From Anas platyrhynchos (taxonomy: Eukaryota > Chordata > Aves > Anseriformes > Anatidae), in contig NC_092613.1 in assembly GCF_047663525.1 (NCBI RefSeq), positions 6,597,501 to 6,661,500 on the forward strand: a DNA stretch of 64,000 bases, in the 5' to 3' direction. Shown in pieces: positions 1 to 12,600 of the stretch. Position numbers and translations under genes: made by a program. Numbering within the stretch: position 1 is the first letter of the stretch; each line of letters begins with the position of its first letter. A model generated the notes under the pieces. The model saw only the letters and a list, made by a program, of their open reading frames with translations, searched no databases and was not told the DNA's origin.

Positions 1-172
1 GGGGTCCCCCCTCTGACAAACCTCCCAGCACCCTGCAAACCTGCCACGAGTTCAGACTAGGGGCGTTTTTACAAAGCCCCCCGGGGATTTTGGGGGGGAC
101 AAGGGTACAAATGGGACCATCCTCCCCACCCCTGCAGGGACACAGGACGAGCAGCCGGCTACAGGAGATAAC

Positions 173-178
173 TTTATT
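173..178 (-). terminator. NAV1: NAV1 distal poly(A) signal AATAAA
   Basis: TTCAATAAAGTT on the minus strand, the last signal before the window edge. Cleavage is expected near 150. Confidence 0.6.
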
Positions 179-651
179 GAATCCAATGGAGTTAGACAGA
201 CGACCGAGAAGAGACATGCCGGGTGGTGCGGGCAGCGTGGGCAGCAGGAGCTGACTTGGTGCAGGGCTGGATTTGTTTTCTGTCCTTCGTGAGATCCTCA
301 AGCCTTTTCCTGGCTTCCTTTTAGACTTGAAAATTTCTTTTAAGTAAAAACGACGCGTGGTGGAAAGAGTCCAGATGGTGTTTGTTCCCTCTGATTGTTC
401 CCGCAGCTATGTACAACGGAGGGTTGGGTTCCAACATCAGGTATAAAATGGAGCGAGTTTACAAACTTCGAAGAGGCAAGGAAAAAAGCAAAGACAGACA
501 GGCGAGAGCAGTAGAAATCCGGACCAAAATCTTAAAGAGAAATTTAAAAAGTGCTATAAAACCCCTCGGCAGGAATACCATGCAGTTAAGAAACACAAAA
601 CCCAGTCAATTACACAGATCATCTAAAACAGGAATTTGTCCATTTTTATCT

Positions 652-657
652 TTTATT
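652..657 (-). terminator. NAV1: NAV1 internal poly(A) signal AATAAA
   Basis: AAATAAA on the minus strand within an AT-rich block, where TTAATTAAATAAAAG is readable. Confidence 0.4.
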
Positions 658-2979
658 TAATTAAAAAAAGGTTGTCGTTTTGTTTTTTTCTCTCTTTTTT
701 TTTTTTTTTTGATAGAAAAAAGCTAAAATTGTAAGGTTCAGGCCACCGGGCAGCAGCAGCTCAAGGGGGGGCAGGAGGGGGAGGCGCTGGCAGCCGCCAG
801 CCCCAGCCCCTCGGGAGGGCTCCTGGCACTCCGAGGGGCCGCGGGTACCTTGGGGTGACGGGCACCCCGGGTAGGGTGGGCACCCTGAGGGACAACAGGC
901 ACCTTTGGGGTGACGGGCACCCCTGGGGCTTTGGGGGACGCCTCAGTGCAATCGTCGGCCCCATTGGGCCAGGCACCGGCAGCCCTAGGGGACACTCAGT
1001 CCCCAGCGCCCCCGATGGCTGCCACGCTTGGGGCCGGGGGGTGCGCAGTGTGAGCCAGGAGGAGCCATCGGGGTCTGTCCCTTTCCTCTGGGGAGCCCCA
1101 GAGAGAGCCCCCCCATCACATCCCATCCTCCGGGCATCGCCCATCCCATTACTGAACCAGGCTGATGCAGGGCTTGGGATTCCTCCTGCTGTACACTGGG
1201 GTTTGTCCCTCGCCCCAGCGCATGGTGGCTGAGGTTTTGGGGCAGTCCCGGGGGGGGAAAGATGGGACAAACACATGGGAAAGGGGCTGGGGGCACCCAG
1301 GTGTAGGGCCCCGGGTGAGCCGGGGATGGGGACGGTCGGTTTGACATTTTGGTGGCTCTGTGGGGGTCAGGAAAGACAGCCCGTGGAAAGCAGGGGGGAC
1401 GCATCGACCCCTTACCTCACGGGGCTCCTCAGGGCACCCAGGAGGGCACCCAAAGGTGCTTCGTGCCCTGCCTCGGGCACCAGAGCCCCGAGGAGGGCGA
1501 GTGGGGCCAGAGGGGAGCACGGGTCCCCAGCGCCGGCCTCGAGCGACTGCTGAGCCGGGGTCTTGTACAATCAGAAAAAGAAGTCAGCACAGCACAGTTA
1601 TCACAGAGTACAAAAAAAAAAGAAAAAAAGAAAAGAAAAAAACGGAAAGAGGCGCAGGGCCGGGCCCCACCAACTCCCGCAGGGCGTTCGACTACAGATC
1701 TATTTACAGCGAGTCCTCAGCCGACGGCGGCAACACAAGAGAAGGCAAAACGAAAAAAAGCCCTAGCGTCCAAGCCAGCGTGGGGAAGGGGACAGCCCTG
1801 TGCGGGGCGGGGAGGCTGTGGGACAGACGGAGAAGTGAGCACCAAGGGGCGCGGGCGCCGCGGCCGGGAGGCAACGGGGCGGCGAGGCGAGGCGCGCCGG
1901 GCGAGAGAGCACCAAGGGCGAGCAGCAGGAGGACCAGGGAGGGCCTGGGGGGAGATGCCCACCTGGCAGGGTGGCGAGGTGTCCCCAAAAACCACGCGCA
2001 AAGAGGGGCCGGGAGCAGGACAAGGTGGATGGAGCAGCCCTGGGGGTTCCTCTCCCCGAAAGGGGTCTGAGGAGAGGGGGCCCAGGGGTTGCGCTCCCCT
2101 TGGTCCGGTGGGGGGACCGCGGGGATGAGGAGCCCAGCGGGGGGCAGAGGCAGCAGCAGCCCTGGAGCATCCTCAGAGATGTGCAAGCACAGGGCGTGAA
2201 GCCAACGGCCCCAACGGGGCTGGGCTCACCCCAGTGCCACCGTCCTGTCCCGGCCCGGCTGGCTTTAGGGACACAGTGAGAGGACACCACCCCCGGGGCA
2301 GGCGGGACCGTGCCAGCCCCAGCCCTGCGTGCCCCCTTCCCACACGGCACAAGGATTAAGGCAGCGTGACATTGCACCTCGGGGCCAAGAGGACGTGGCC
2401 CCAGCTGGGTGTCCCCAGAGCACCAGTGTGGGGTACGGCCAGGCGTTGCCAGGGCCAAGGGCACAGGCTGGCACCTGGGGGCCACCAAACCCCAAGAGGG
2501 CCTGGGAGGGGATCAAGGGGCATGGGGACAACCCTGGGCACAGCCTGGCACCCTGGGTGCAGGGGAGGGGATGTCCCTTAGCACCCCAGCGGGGTGGGAG
2601 ACCTCGTCCTGAGGGCCAGACTCTGCCTTGTGCTTTTGGGGAGGGGGGCTGCCAGGCAAGGGGGTGCTCCGGGAGCATCCCGCTGCCAGGTCCCGTCCCA
2701 GCCCAGCTGCGAGGCTGCAGGAGGTGGATTGAGGGACTGGAGGTTGTCCAGTGAGCACCAGTTTTGTAACGGAGGTGGTTGGAGTGGTGGAAGCGACGGC
2801 TGCAAAAGAAAGGCAAAGGAAGGGGAGCTGCTCGCGGGGAAGCGAGGGGCCACGGGGCGGGAGAGAGGAAAGCAGACCAAGAACAAAAAAAGGGACCAAA
2901 GCGAAGTCTGGACTCGGCCAAAGAAAAAGGGAAGGAGGGAGGGGAGGGGGGGGAATAAAATAAAATAACCGAAGCAGGG

Positions 2980-2985
2980 TTTATT
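2980..2985 (-). terminator. NAV1: NAV1 proximal poly(A) signal AATAAA
   Basis: AATAAA on the minus strand, followed within 30 bases by a U-rich stretch (TATTTTATTTTATT) as a downstream element. It would give a 3' UTR of about 550 bases. Confidence 0.6.
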
Positions 2986-3526
2986 GGGCTGTCCGGGTCG
3001 CAGCGGCTGCCATGCAGGTTAAACAGGGAACGTACAAAGGTAGCGGGGGATCCGTGCTGCCCCTCGCTCAGAGCGAGGCGGGCGCTGCCCCCCCGGCAGC
3101 AGTCCCTTGGTGCCTGCCCTGGCAGAGGGACAGAGGGGGACGCGCCCCAGCTCCGGCCCAGGTGGCTCCCGCGGGGTCCCTGCCCCACGCAGGGGCCTTC
3201 CTGCGGCTCTGCGGAGCGGGGGCTCGGTCCCAGCGCTCACAGCCCGGCCCCTGAAGCCCGAGAGTTTTGCAAGAGACAGAAAAACCAAGAAGAGAAACCA
3301 GGATTTCTCCTACCCCCCCGGCGTGGGGAGGGGGAACGGCGCCTCGCGCTCTGCCGCGGGGTGAGCCGAGCTTCCCCCACGCTCCGCGAAGGACGCGCGG
3401 AGCAGCCCCAGTCCTCTCCGCTCGCTCGCCAGCCCCAGCCCCGCGCTCCAGGCTACCAGAGGAGAAGGAGAGCAGCCCCGGCGGCTGGCGGCGGCTCCCC
3501 TGCGCCTGGGCCGGCATGTCCGTGCC

Positions 3527-3622
3527 TCACAGAGTCGACTGCAGGTCGGGATCCACCATGGTCTCACGGTCCGGGGACTCGATGTAGTTGGCGGCTTCCT
3601 GGAGCTTCAGCAGCATGGCCAT
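3527..3622 (-). CDS. NAV1: NAV1 coding exon 30 (C-terminus and stop)
   Basis: Encodes MAMLLKLQEAANYIESPDRE to LQSTL, then TGA (3529-3527). This matches the remembered human C-terminus apart from a few conservative changes. Confidence 0.97.
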   Translation of the reverse strand: MAMLLKLQEAANYIESPDRETMVDPDLQSTL

Positions 3623-6600
3623 CTGCGGGGAGAGGCGCGTGGCACCCAGCTCGATGGGGACAGGGGGGGCTCGGCAAGGAGCACCCAGCCCTCCTGGCCC
3701 TCCCAAACCGGACACACCCCAAAAAACTCGCCCAGAGGGGAGAGGAATGCCCAGGGATGTCACAAATCCTTCCCCAGCACCAGGATTTGGACTTGGAGGA
3801 TGCTGAAAGCTCTGCGTGCCAAAGCACTGGGGCCTGTCCCCTGGCACTGCACTGTGAGCCCCCTTAGTGTGTGCCCATGTGGTGCCACCACCCAGGACCC
3901 ACTGCTCCTCCCAGGAGCACACAACAGAACTCAGAAGTTGTTGTTTTACACCAAAAAGGCCCCAGGAAAGCAATGCAACAGCCCCGTCCTGTTCTCCTCC
4001 ACCCCGGCCCCTTCCCAGCCATACCAGGGGGTCCGCGTCCAGGGAGCTGGGCGTCGTGTCCTTGGCGCTGCGCTCCTCGGGAGGGGACACGGTGCTGTGG
4101 GGCCCGATGGTGGGCGGGGGCAGGTGGTACAGCTTGGACTGGTCCTGCTGCGCTGACGGCCAGGGCAGGGTGTCCCGCACCCACTCCACGGGGTCCTCCC
4201 AGGCCGCCTTCTGCCCGTGGACCTGCGGGCAGAGAGCATCAGCCGTGGCTTCAGCACGCACCGAAACTGGCAGCAATCAGGGGAGGGGGCAACAGGGGCA
4301 TCACCTGCACCCCAAATCTACCCCTGCACCTCCCCTCTCCCCACCCTGTTGTCTGCTGTGACAGCACGTCCCCAAGTGCCCCCAGTTCCAGGCAGAGCCC
4401 TGCTTTGTGTCCCCACGTGCCAGGTAGCCTTGGGTACCTTGAGCCCATCTTTCGCTCCCTCCTGCAGGTAGGGGATGATGGAATTATTCCACAGGTCGAT
4501 GAACCAAGTCCGGAAATCCTCGATCCCGATGGGGCAGGACAGGAAGAAGCAGGGACCTGCAGAGGGAGGCAGAGAGCGAAGATGGGAAGCGGGTGGTCCC
4601 CAACCCCGCACCAGCCCAAAAACCCAGCCCCAAAAGTGTGTGAGGCAATGCTACACCTGCCTGGGAAAACCCAGCAAAACCGCACCCAAGGACGGGTGCC
4701 AGTAAGAGCAGCAACCTTGTCCTGAACCCCAGTGACAGCTCCCACAGGGCAGGGGGACAAGGCCACCCAAACGAGCCCTGTTTGTGCCCCACACCCCCCA
4801 GCTTTCATCGGTGTGGGGCTGGGGGACACGAGGCAGCATCGTGGCTCCTTTGGGACAGTTTTGTCCCCATCCCATGGGGGCTCCCGCAGCTCCCAGCAGC
4901 ACGAGGCACGAGAAGGAGCCCAGGCCGTACCGATGAGGAAGTCGGAGGTGCTGTGTTTCTCCAGGAAGGTGTGCAAGTGGTACCAGAGCTTGGGCACCCA
5001 GTCCAGCACGCGCAGCAGCTCCTCCTTGTTGGCGTTGACGTCCGTGTCCGACTCCAGCAGCTTCCGCCGCAGGTAACGCACCAGGAAGCCGTTGGCCGGC
5101 TCCACGTTGTTGGAGAAGGTCAGCATCCTGCGGGGAGAGCCGAGTGCTCAGGGCTGGGTCTTCTCCACAAGAACCCAACTCCCCGGCACCTTCCCCAGGG
5201 TCCCCGCACCTTTAGGGGACCTCCTGGCACCCCTAACGCTGCCTGCGCCCAGGGCTGGGGACTTCAGACCCTTGTGGGATGGCAGGGACAGGCCTGGGGC
5301 TTGGTCCTCACCAGGGTCCCCAGTCCCAGCACGTGTCCCTGGGACTGCCCGGGGGCAAGAGCGATGCCCCCTGCCCTCCCTAGCCCCACAAGGATGCTCA
5401 CCGGAGATGATCCATACCTAAAGCTGAGGTGGAGGCCATGGTTTGGAGTCATCTTCACGGGCTGGTTGGTGGTCCCGATGATGTAGGGGCTGAGGGAGAG
5501 ATGGAGAGAGACAGGAACCATGAGAAAAAGCACCCTGCAGCGCTTCCACCCGCAGCAGAGCCGGAGGAAACCCACAGGGCCGTGCAGCCCTACCCTCCAG
5601 GAGCCCGGGGAACGCGCTGAGAGCAGCAGGGAGCGTGCACGTGCCCCGGAGGGGGACACCACGGGGCTCTCACCATTTGTGGTACTTGCAGGTGAGCGCG
5701 CCGTTGACGAGCTCGCTGATGGAGCCCGCCTCGCTGAGGTCGTCCAGGAGGATCACCAGCGGCACGTCCGCCGTGCCCGTCTCGCGGTCGATCTGGTTGG
5801 CCAGGTTGGAGAGGTACAGCTGCAGGTCCTGCAACCAACGGAGCTGGGCGTCACGCGTGGGACCACGGCGTCAGCGCCAGTGCCAGCGGGGAGGGTCTCA
5901 GCCGCCGCGCGCCCTCACCTTGCAGGACTGCTGGTGCATGTTGAAGGTGCTGACGATGCCCTCGGTGACGTCCCGGCCCGAGCGCTCCACCAGGTACTCG
6001 GCCAGGCGGTTGGTCAGGTAGGTCTTGCCCGTGCCGCTGGGTCCCGAGAGGATGAGCCGCCGGTGCTTCAGTAGGAGGCTGATGTAATGCTGCATCATGG
6101 GCTTGGGGATGAGCGTCTCAAACACCAGGCTGTCCACGCACTTCTCCTTCAGGCCTGCGGGCAGGGGAGGGCTGAGGGTGCTGCTCCGTGCCACCATGGG
6201 GCAGAGGGAGGACAGGGCAGCGAGGGAGCCCACCGACCTTTGAGCGTCACCACGATGCTGGTCATGCCCCGGCGGCACAGCGGCAGCTCTGGTGGCTCCG
6301 TGTCCAGGACCCGCTTGATGTGGCTGATGCTGTAGCCGTAGACGGACTCGGTGCTGAGCCCCAGCGTGGAGGCAGGATCCATCTTGGTGATGTAATCCTG
6401 CAGGGACAAGGAGAGGGACATCAGGAGGCAAACAGCACTCAGCAGCTGCGTGAGCTCCTGGTAAGGACCAAGCCAGGGAGCGTCAGGAAGAGCGGAGCAG
6501 TGAGAAAGATGTCAAGAGATGCCGGGATGCTCCTACCTTGAAGACCTGGCAGACGGCCTCATCCAGCATCTTCCAGTCCACCTTCCCGCTCACCTTGGTC

Positions 6601-9600
6601 CAGCCCAGGAAGAACTCCTGCTGCTTGAGGTCCTAGGAGCCAAGGCAGAGGTGTGCAGAGTGGGAGCACTGCACCCAGCCCCGGAGACACATCCCCTGCC
6701 CCTCATCCAGGACCGTGGCACTGGGCCACGTCGGGCTCCCCGCGCTTACCCCCTTGATGATGTGCTGGGGCGGCATGCGCACCACGATCCTCAGCGTCAG
6801 CTCATCCTTCTGGGTGCCGGCACTGACGGCGTCCATGGGGGACACATCTGGGGACAGAGCAGAGTCAGGCCGTGCCAGCAGGGCGAGCAGAGCCACGGGG
6901 CCTGACCGTGCCCAGCCTGAGCTGATCGGGACACAGGCAGCACAGCAGGTCCCTGTGCGCAGCCATCTCCCAGTGCTCTCCCAGCACGCTCCCACTGCCT
7001 GTGCCGGGCACCCCTACGCACATCCGTGTCCCTTCTGTCACCCGGCAGCTCCGTCACCCCTACCTGTGTCCGCCAGGCTGGGGCTGAAGGCATGGCCGAG
7101 GGCGAGACCCAGCGAGCGCCGTGGCGAAGAGGAGGCCGAAGTGCTCGTGACGTGGCCGGGGAGGGATCCCGGCACCGCCGAGGGCCCCGGAGCCACTTTG
7201 AGCCGGTCATTCTCGGCCTTCAGGAGATCCACCTCCAGCTGGGGGAGAACCGTGTGGCGGCCCAGGGTGAGCAGCTGGGTGCCAGCAGCATCCCAGCACC
7301 AGCCCGGGGCTGCGGCACGGCTCTGGGGACACGAGGACCACAAGCCCTGAGGTGCGGCTGCCCTCACCTGCATGTTGTGCATGGTCTCCCGCAGCTGCTC
7401 CAGCTGGTGGGCCGAGTTGAGGGCCTCCAAGCGGATGTCCGTCAGCTTCATCTCCTTCTCCCACAGCTCCGAGCGCAGCTCCGACACCTCCTTCTTCTCC
7501 GGCTCGCCCTCGCTGTGGGCCTGGAAGAGCCTGTGATGGGGAAGGAGAGCGCGGCGTGCTGAGGGCTGGGGTAAGGCACCCCAAAACCCCACGCCCAACC
7601 TTCCCTGCCCCACGTACTCAGCCGTGTCAATGCCCACGGAGGAGGACGTGGAGGACTTGATGGAGGGCGAGGCGGTCTCTGTGGAGCCGTGCTGCAGCTT
7701 GGGGGAGGACGGGGCAGACGAGTCCGGCGTGGCGATCTCCTCGATGTCCGAGTAGGACGAGGCTGACTTGGGCCCCTTCTTGATGCTGAAGGCTTTGTTG
7801 AAGGAGCTTCGCAGCTACAGGAGACCAAAAACACCCGTTACGGACAGCCAGACAGCTCAGCCTTGCAAACATGGGCCTGGCCCAGGCCCCACAGATGGTT
7901 TGAGCCGGGACCAGCAGCACCAGAACCATCGCTGAGGCACCCGTGGCTCCCCACCACCACCCCAAGAGGCACCGCTGTGACCCCGCACCAACTGGCCCCG
8001 CTGAGCAGGACCCGTGTCCTGGCCAGGCTCCCCACAGACCTACCCCCAAAATTAGCACCCACACGGGGGCACGGGGGGACCGCACCAGCGCCCTGCTCCA
8101 TCGGGAAGGGGCGACTCCATCCTTGTGGTCACCCCACCGCAGCCAACCCAGCGAGCAGGGCTTTGGGAACAGAGCTGGGGACGCACCCCAAGCCTCTCCT
8201 CTCCGTGCTTCTGGAGGGGCAGGGGGCCAAACGGCCTGCTGGAAGGGTGCGGGGGCTCGGCAGGCGTCCCGGCCGGGCATGCAGCATGCACACAGCACAC
8301 ACACAGCAGCGGGCAGGCGAGTGCGAGGCCGGGGGGAGCTGATGGACACCGTGCGGGGGCCAAACCAGGCCTGGGTCCTGCACACGCAGCCCCACCACCA
8401 GGACTCTGGAGGTCACAGTACATCCCCTGGGGCGCCTGGGTCTGCTCCAAGGGGAGGCAGGGGGAAAAGAGGATGGAGAGCAGGCAGGATCTGGCCCATC
8501 TCCCACAGGCACTGCTGGGCAGGCTGGGCTGGGGCATCCCCCAAAAGTGAAAATACCGCTTTTCAGGGAAAAAAAAAAAAAAAAAAAAAAGTAAAAATAG
8601 AAATAGAACGAGCTGAGCATCTGGCTCTGCTGACAGCAGGAGAGCAGGGGAGCATTGGGACCTGCATGGATCCCAAAGGGGACAGTGCTTGCCCTAGGCA
8701 AAAATGGGGGAAAACCCATCCATGGATCCAAGGGCCGGTCCCTATCTGAGCCCTCCCTGCTGCCCAGGTGGTTCAGCCCCTCTGCATGGGTGCGTGTTTT
8801 GACCCTAACACCAAAAGGAAGCAGCCGAGGCGTGCGTGGCACAGGGCCCCGGGGTGGCCGTGCTAGGGATCAGTGCCAGTGGGATGGATGGGATGGTTTG
8901 GGGCACGAGCGCCGTCCCGTGAAATGGAGCAAGCGCCCTGGGTAGGCACGGCATGGGGTGGAGAGGACGGCGTGGGACTTACCTCGTACACCTGGAAAAA
9001 AAGGGTTGAGGTCAGCATAGGGGGAAGAGAAACAGAACAAAGCAAGACTTAATCACGCGTCCAGCTTGGGGCTGCCTGGCCGGGTGTTTGCAGAGCCTCA
9101 GGCCCGCACCCTGTGCTGCCAGCACCCGCGGGGGCTGAAGGGAGGCAGGTGGGAGACACCACGAGGGAGCAGGCGTGCGGGACAAGGGCTGGAGAACTCC
9201 CAGGGGAGCTGGGGAATTCCTGGCCCCAGGCAGCACAAGACAGAAATATCCAGGGTGGCTGCACGCTCCTCGGCAGCGCTGTCCCCAGGGGACAGAGGGA
9301 ACCAAGATGGACCGAGCGGGGCTGGCTCAACGGGGCTGAGCCCGGTCAGACCCTGCCAGCGGCTCCCCACGCCCCCTCCTCCTGCCAGCGGCCTGCCCAA
9401 CCCACCCAGCTCTTCTTCTTCTTCTTCTTGGCGTCTGCGTCCTTGCTGCTGCCGATGCTGGAGTGGCTGGTGATGCTGTTGAGGCTGGAGATGCTGTCGG
9501 AGGAGTTCTGCCGCTTGATGCGCAGCTCTGGGGCCGGCGAGAGAAGCCAGGGAGTGGGGAGAGACCGGGAACAGAGCGGTCAAACTGTGCCTGTCCCAGT

Positions 9601-12600
9601 GCCACAGCCCCCCGGGAGCTCCCCCCAGCCCACCCTGTGATCCCTCCCTTCTCCCCTGGGCCCAGCCGAACCCCGCAGCGGTCAGAGCCTCCTGGTAAGG
9701 AGGATACCGGGGGAACCAAGCCAAAAATCAGCAGCCAGAAACACAGAGGTGGCAAAGAGCCCAGTCCCTAGGCACCAGCACCGAGACCTGCCGTGCCGAC
9801 AGCCCTGGCTGTGTGCAACCCAGGTTTTGGATGCTCAGGGGTCTCAGGCAGGAAAGGGGCTGCTGCCCAGAACCCCAAACACCTCGCAAGAGCCAGGGAT
9901 GCCCCAAGGCCCTGTGTCAGCCCCGGGCAGGAGGAGCCCAGCTGGATTCAGGCAGGGCTGCCAACCCCACAGCGGGGACTGATGAGTTCCCTGCTCCCCA
10001 GGGTGCAGCTGCAGCCCCGTGCCCTACCTTTGGGCGCAACTTCGGTGCCGTTCAGAGCGCCCTGGATCACGGCTTGGGCCTCCGAGTTCTTCTTCTTCAG
10101 GAAGTCGATGGTCTCCCGCAGGTCCAGCAGCTCCGTGTCCTGCAGGAGCAGAGCCAGGAGCCCTGCAGCGCGTCCCCATGGCGCGGGGGACGCCCCGAAA
10201 GCTCCCGGGGGCACCCTCGGGTTCACCCCACGTACCCCCCAGCCCCGCGAGCACTCTCCCAGTGCCTCCCCACGGCTCTCACCTTCTCCTCGGCGGTCTC
10301 AGCCAGGTGCCGCAGGCGGGAGGTCATGCTCACCAGGCTCTGCTCAAAAGCTGCCACCAGGTTGGCCTGGGAGAGACGGGGACGTGGGTGAGCACCCGCG
10401 ACCCCGAGCCGCTCGGCACGGGATGGGGAGCTAGGAGAGGGGATTTCTCCTGGGGCAGGGGAGCCAGCGCCAAGGAAAGGGGGAAGCCCACAGCAGGGAC
10501 CACCTCAGGCTGGCCTCGGGGTGCTCCCAAGGGAACCCAAATCTCCTGCGGGTGAGCACCAGCCCCACACGTCCCCCGTGGGTTCCCGCAGGGACTCACG
10601 TTAGCGGACAGCTGGGACGTCAGGGTGGCCACCTTCTCCTGCGAGGACTCCAGCTCGCGGCGCAGCTTGCGGATTTGCTGCAGGGAGAGAACAAAGAGGG
10701 GTCGGGGGGGGGTGAGAGGGGTCGGGGCGCTCGCCTCGGCTGCGGCAGCAAGGTGGGGACCAGGCGACAGCGCTGGGCACGGGCTCACCTCGGACTGCAT
10801 CTTCTCCTCAGCCTGGCAGCGCGAGGGCAGAGAGAGACAGACAGAGGCGGGCAGTCAGGAGGGCAGCGAGGCACGGCCAAGGCTCAGCGCGGGGCGGAGG
10901 ACATGCACAGAGCCCCCCCATACGCACAGCTCAGCGCCCCAAATCCCACCCAGGCCCCCCCCCAGCCCACAGCCATGCAGGAGGCAGCGCAGCCCGGCGG
11001 TGGCTCTTACGGAGGAGTAGGTGGAGGAGGCGCTGGAGGCCAGGGACAGCACCGATCCGTGAACTGCAACAGAACAAAAGCTGTCAGGAAGCCGGGAGCT
11101 CCTGGGGCCACGGGGGGCTCTGCGGGGACCCTGCGGGGACCCTGGGAGGGTGGCTGCAGGGCTCTGCCCGCTCCTCGGCACTTGGCCACGACCACATCCT
11201 GGTAGGGCTGCTTGGGGAGCACCCTGGGCTCTGTCCAAGCCTCAGCCACTCTGTTTGGGTCCCCTGTCCCCAGTGCCAAGGACACCAGGCACCGCTGGAC
11301 ACCCACCACGGCATAAACCTGCCCACCAGCACCTGCGTGGGTCGGGAGCTGCACAAAGAGCCGATGCCAGCACAAAGGAGGTCGCCAAGCACTGCGCCGG
11401 GTGTGCCAGCCCCTCCAGCAGCACCCAAAAAAAACAGACGAGGATCCGAGGAGCCCCACCACCCCCCGGGGAAGCCCTCTCAGCCTGGGCACACTCTCAC
11501 CGTCGTCCACAGGGTCGCGGAAAGAGCCCGAGCGGATCATGCCCTTGGGTTTGTCTGCCAGGGAGAGGGTGCTGCCCATCTGGGAGGTGCTGTACAGCTC
11601 AAAGGTGGAGTCGTGGGTGGGGATGCTGTTGGAGCGGGTGATCCGCGGGGTGGTGGCGGCAGTGGGGCTCACTGCAAGGAGAAGGAGGGGGAGAGGCAGG
11701 GTCAGAGCGGGGATCGGGGTGGGGAAGAGGGGCTGGGAGCGGTCGGTGGAAGGCGGGATGGGGAAAGGAAGCAGGGATCGCGGTCCCAAAGCAGAGGCAC
11801 GGGAGGAAAGCTAAAAAGCCGGTTTACACAGGGACCTGGAGACCTGCGACATCTTCTGGTGAGCACAGAGCTGAGGAAGAAATCCCTCACCCTGAGGCAA
11901 AGCTTGTGCCACCGTGCAGGAGCCCATCACCTCCGGGAGCAACCCCATCACCTGCTGCCAGCCCCAACCCCTCTGCCCAAGTCCCCAAACCCTCCAGGAA
12001 CGTGGAGGAGCCAGAAGAACAGGGCAGGGCTTCACTTTGCTCTCTGGGCACCCCCAGAGGAGAGGAGCACTGCGGGCAGAGACCCAGTGGTGGGCTGGAT
12101 GCCCTGAAGCAGAGGTGATGCATGCCCATGGTCCCCCAGCCACATCCCAGCACCTTGCTGGGGCCAAAGGCACCAGATACGGGGGGTGGCGAGGAGAAAC
12201 CCATCCACCCAGAGGCAGCCAGAGCCCAGCAGAGAGCCCAGGTGCCGAGGGGGGGACCCAGGGGATAAGCGGGATGGGGCTGGGGGGCACTGACCGATGC
12301 TGGTGAGCGGGCCCTTCCCCACCAGTGCCATGGGCAGGGCGGGGGGCGAGGGCAGATCCGTCTGGTCGTCCGACTCGGGGAGCCCACCGATGGTGTGCGA
12401 GTGGCGCCGCTCCTTGGCCTCCTCCTGGGAGTGGAGCTGGTACCTGGAGGGGAGCAGAGCCCAGCACGGTGAGGTGGCGGGGGGGCCGCTGCCAGCCCCA
12501 CGCCCCAGGTGCCCCCGCACACTCGTCCTCCCTTCCCAGAAACATTCACAAGCCCTTGGGGCCCTTTTTACCTCAGCCCTTTCTTGGGCAGCGTGTTCCT

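Larger units (their letters stand above)
150..3526 (-). other. NAV1: NAV1 3' UTR
   Basis: Follows the TGA at 3527. It holds at least three AATAAA signals (2980-2985, 652-657, 173-178), allowing UTRs of roughly 0.55, 2.9 and 3.4 kb. The 400-700 and 1560-1770 parts are AT-richer than the rest and may be conserved UTR blocks. Open frames here are shadows. Confidence 0.75.

Noticed and set aside
382..660. 92-aa plus-strand frame
   Set aside because: Lies antisense in the AT-rich NAV1 3' UTR, basic low-complexity, no support.
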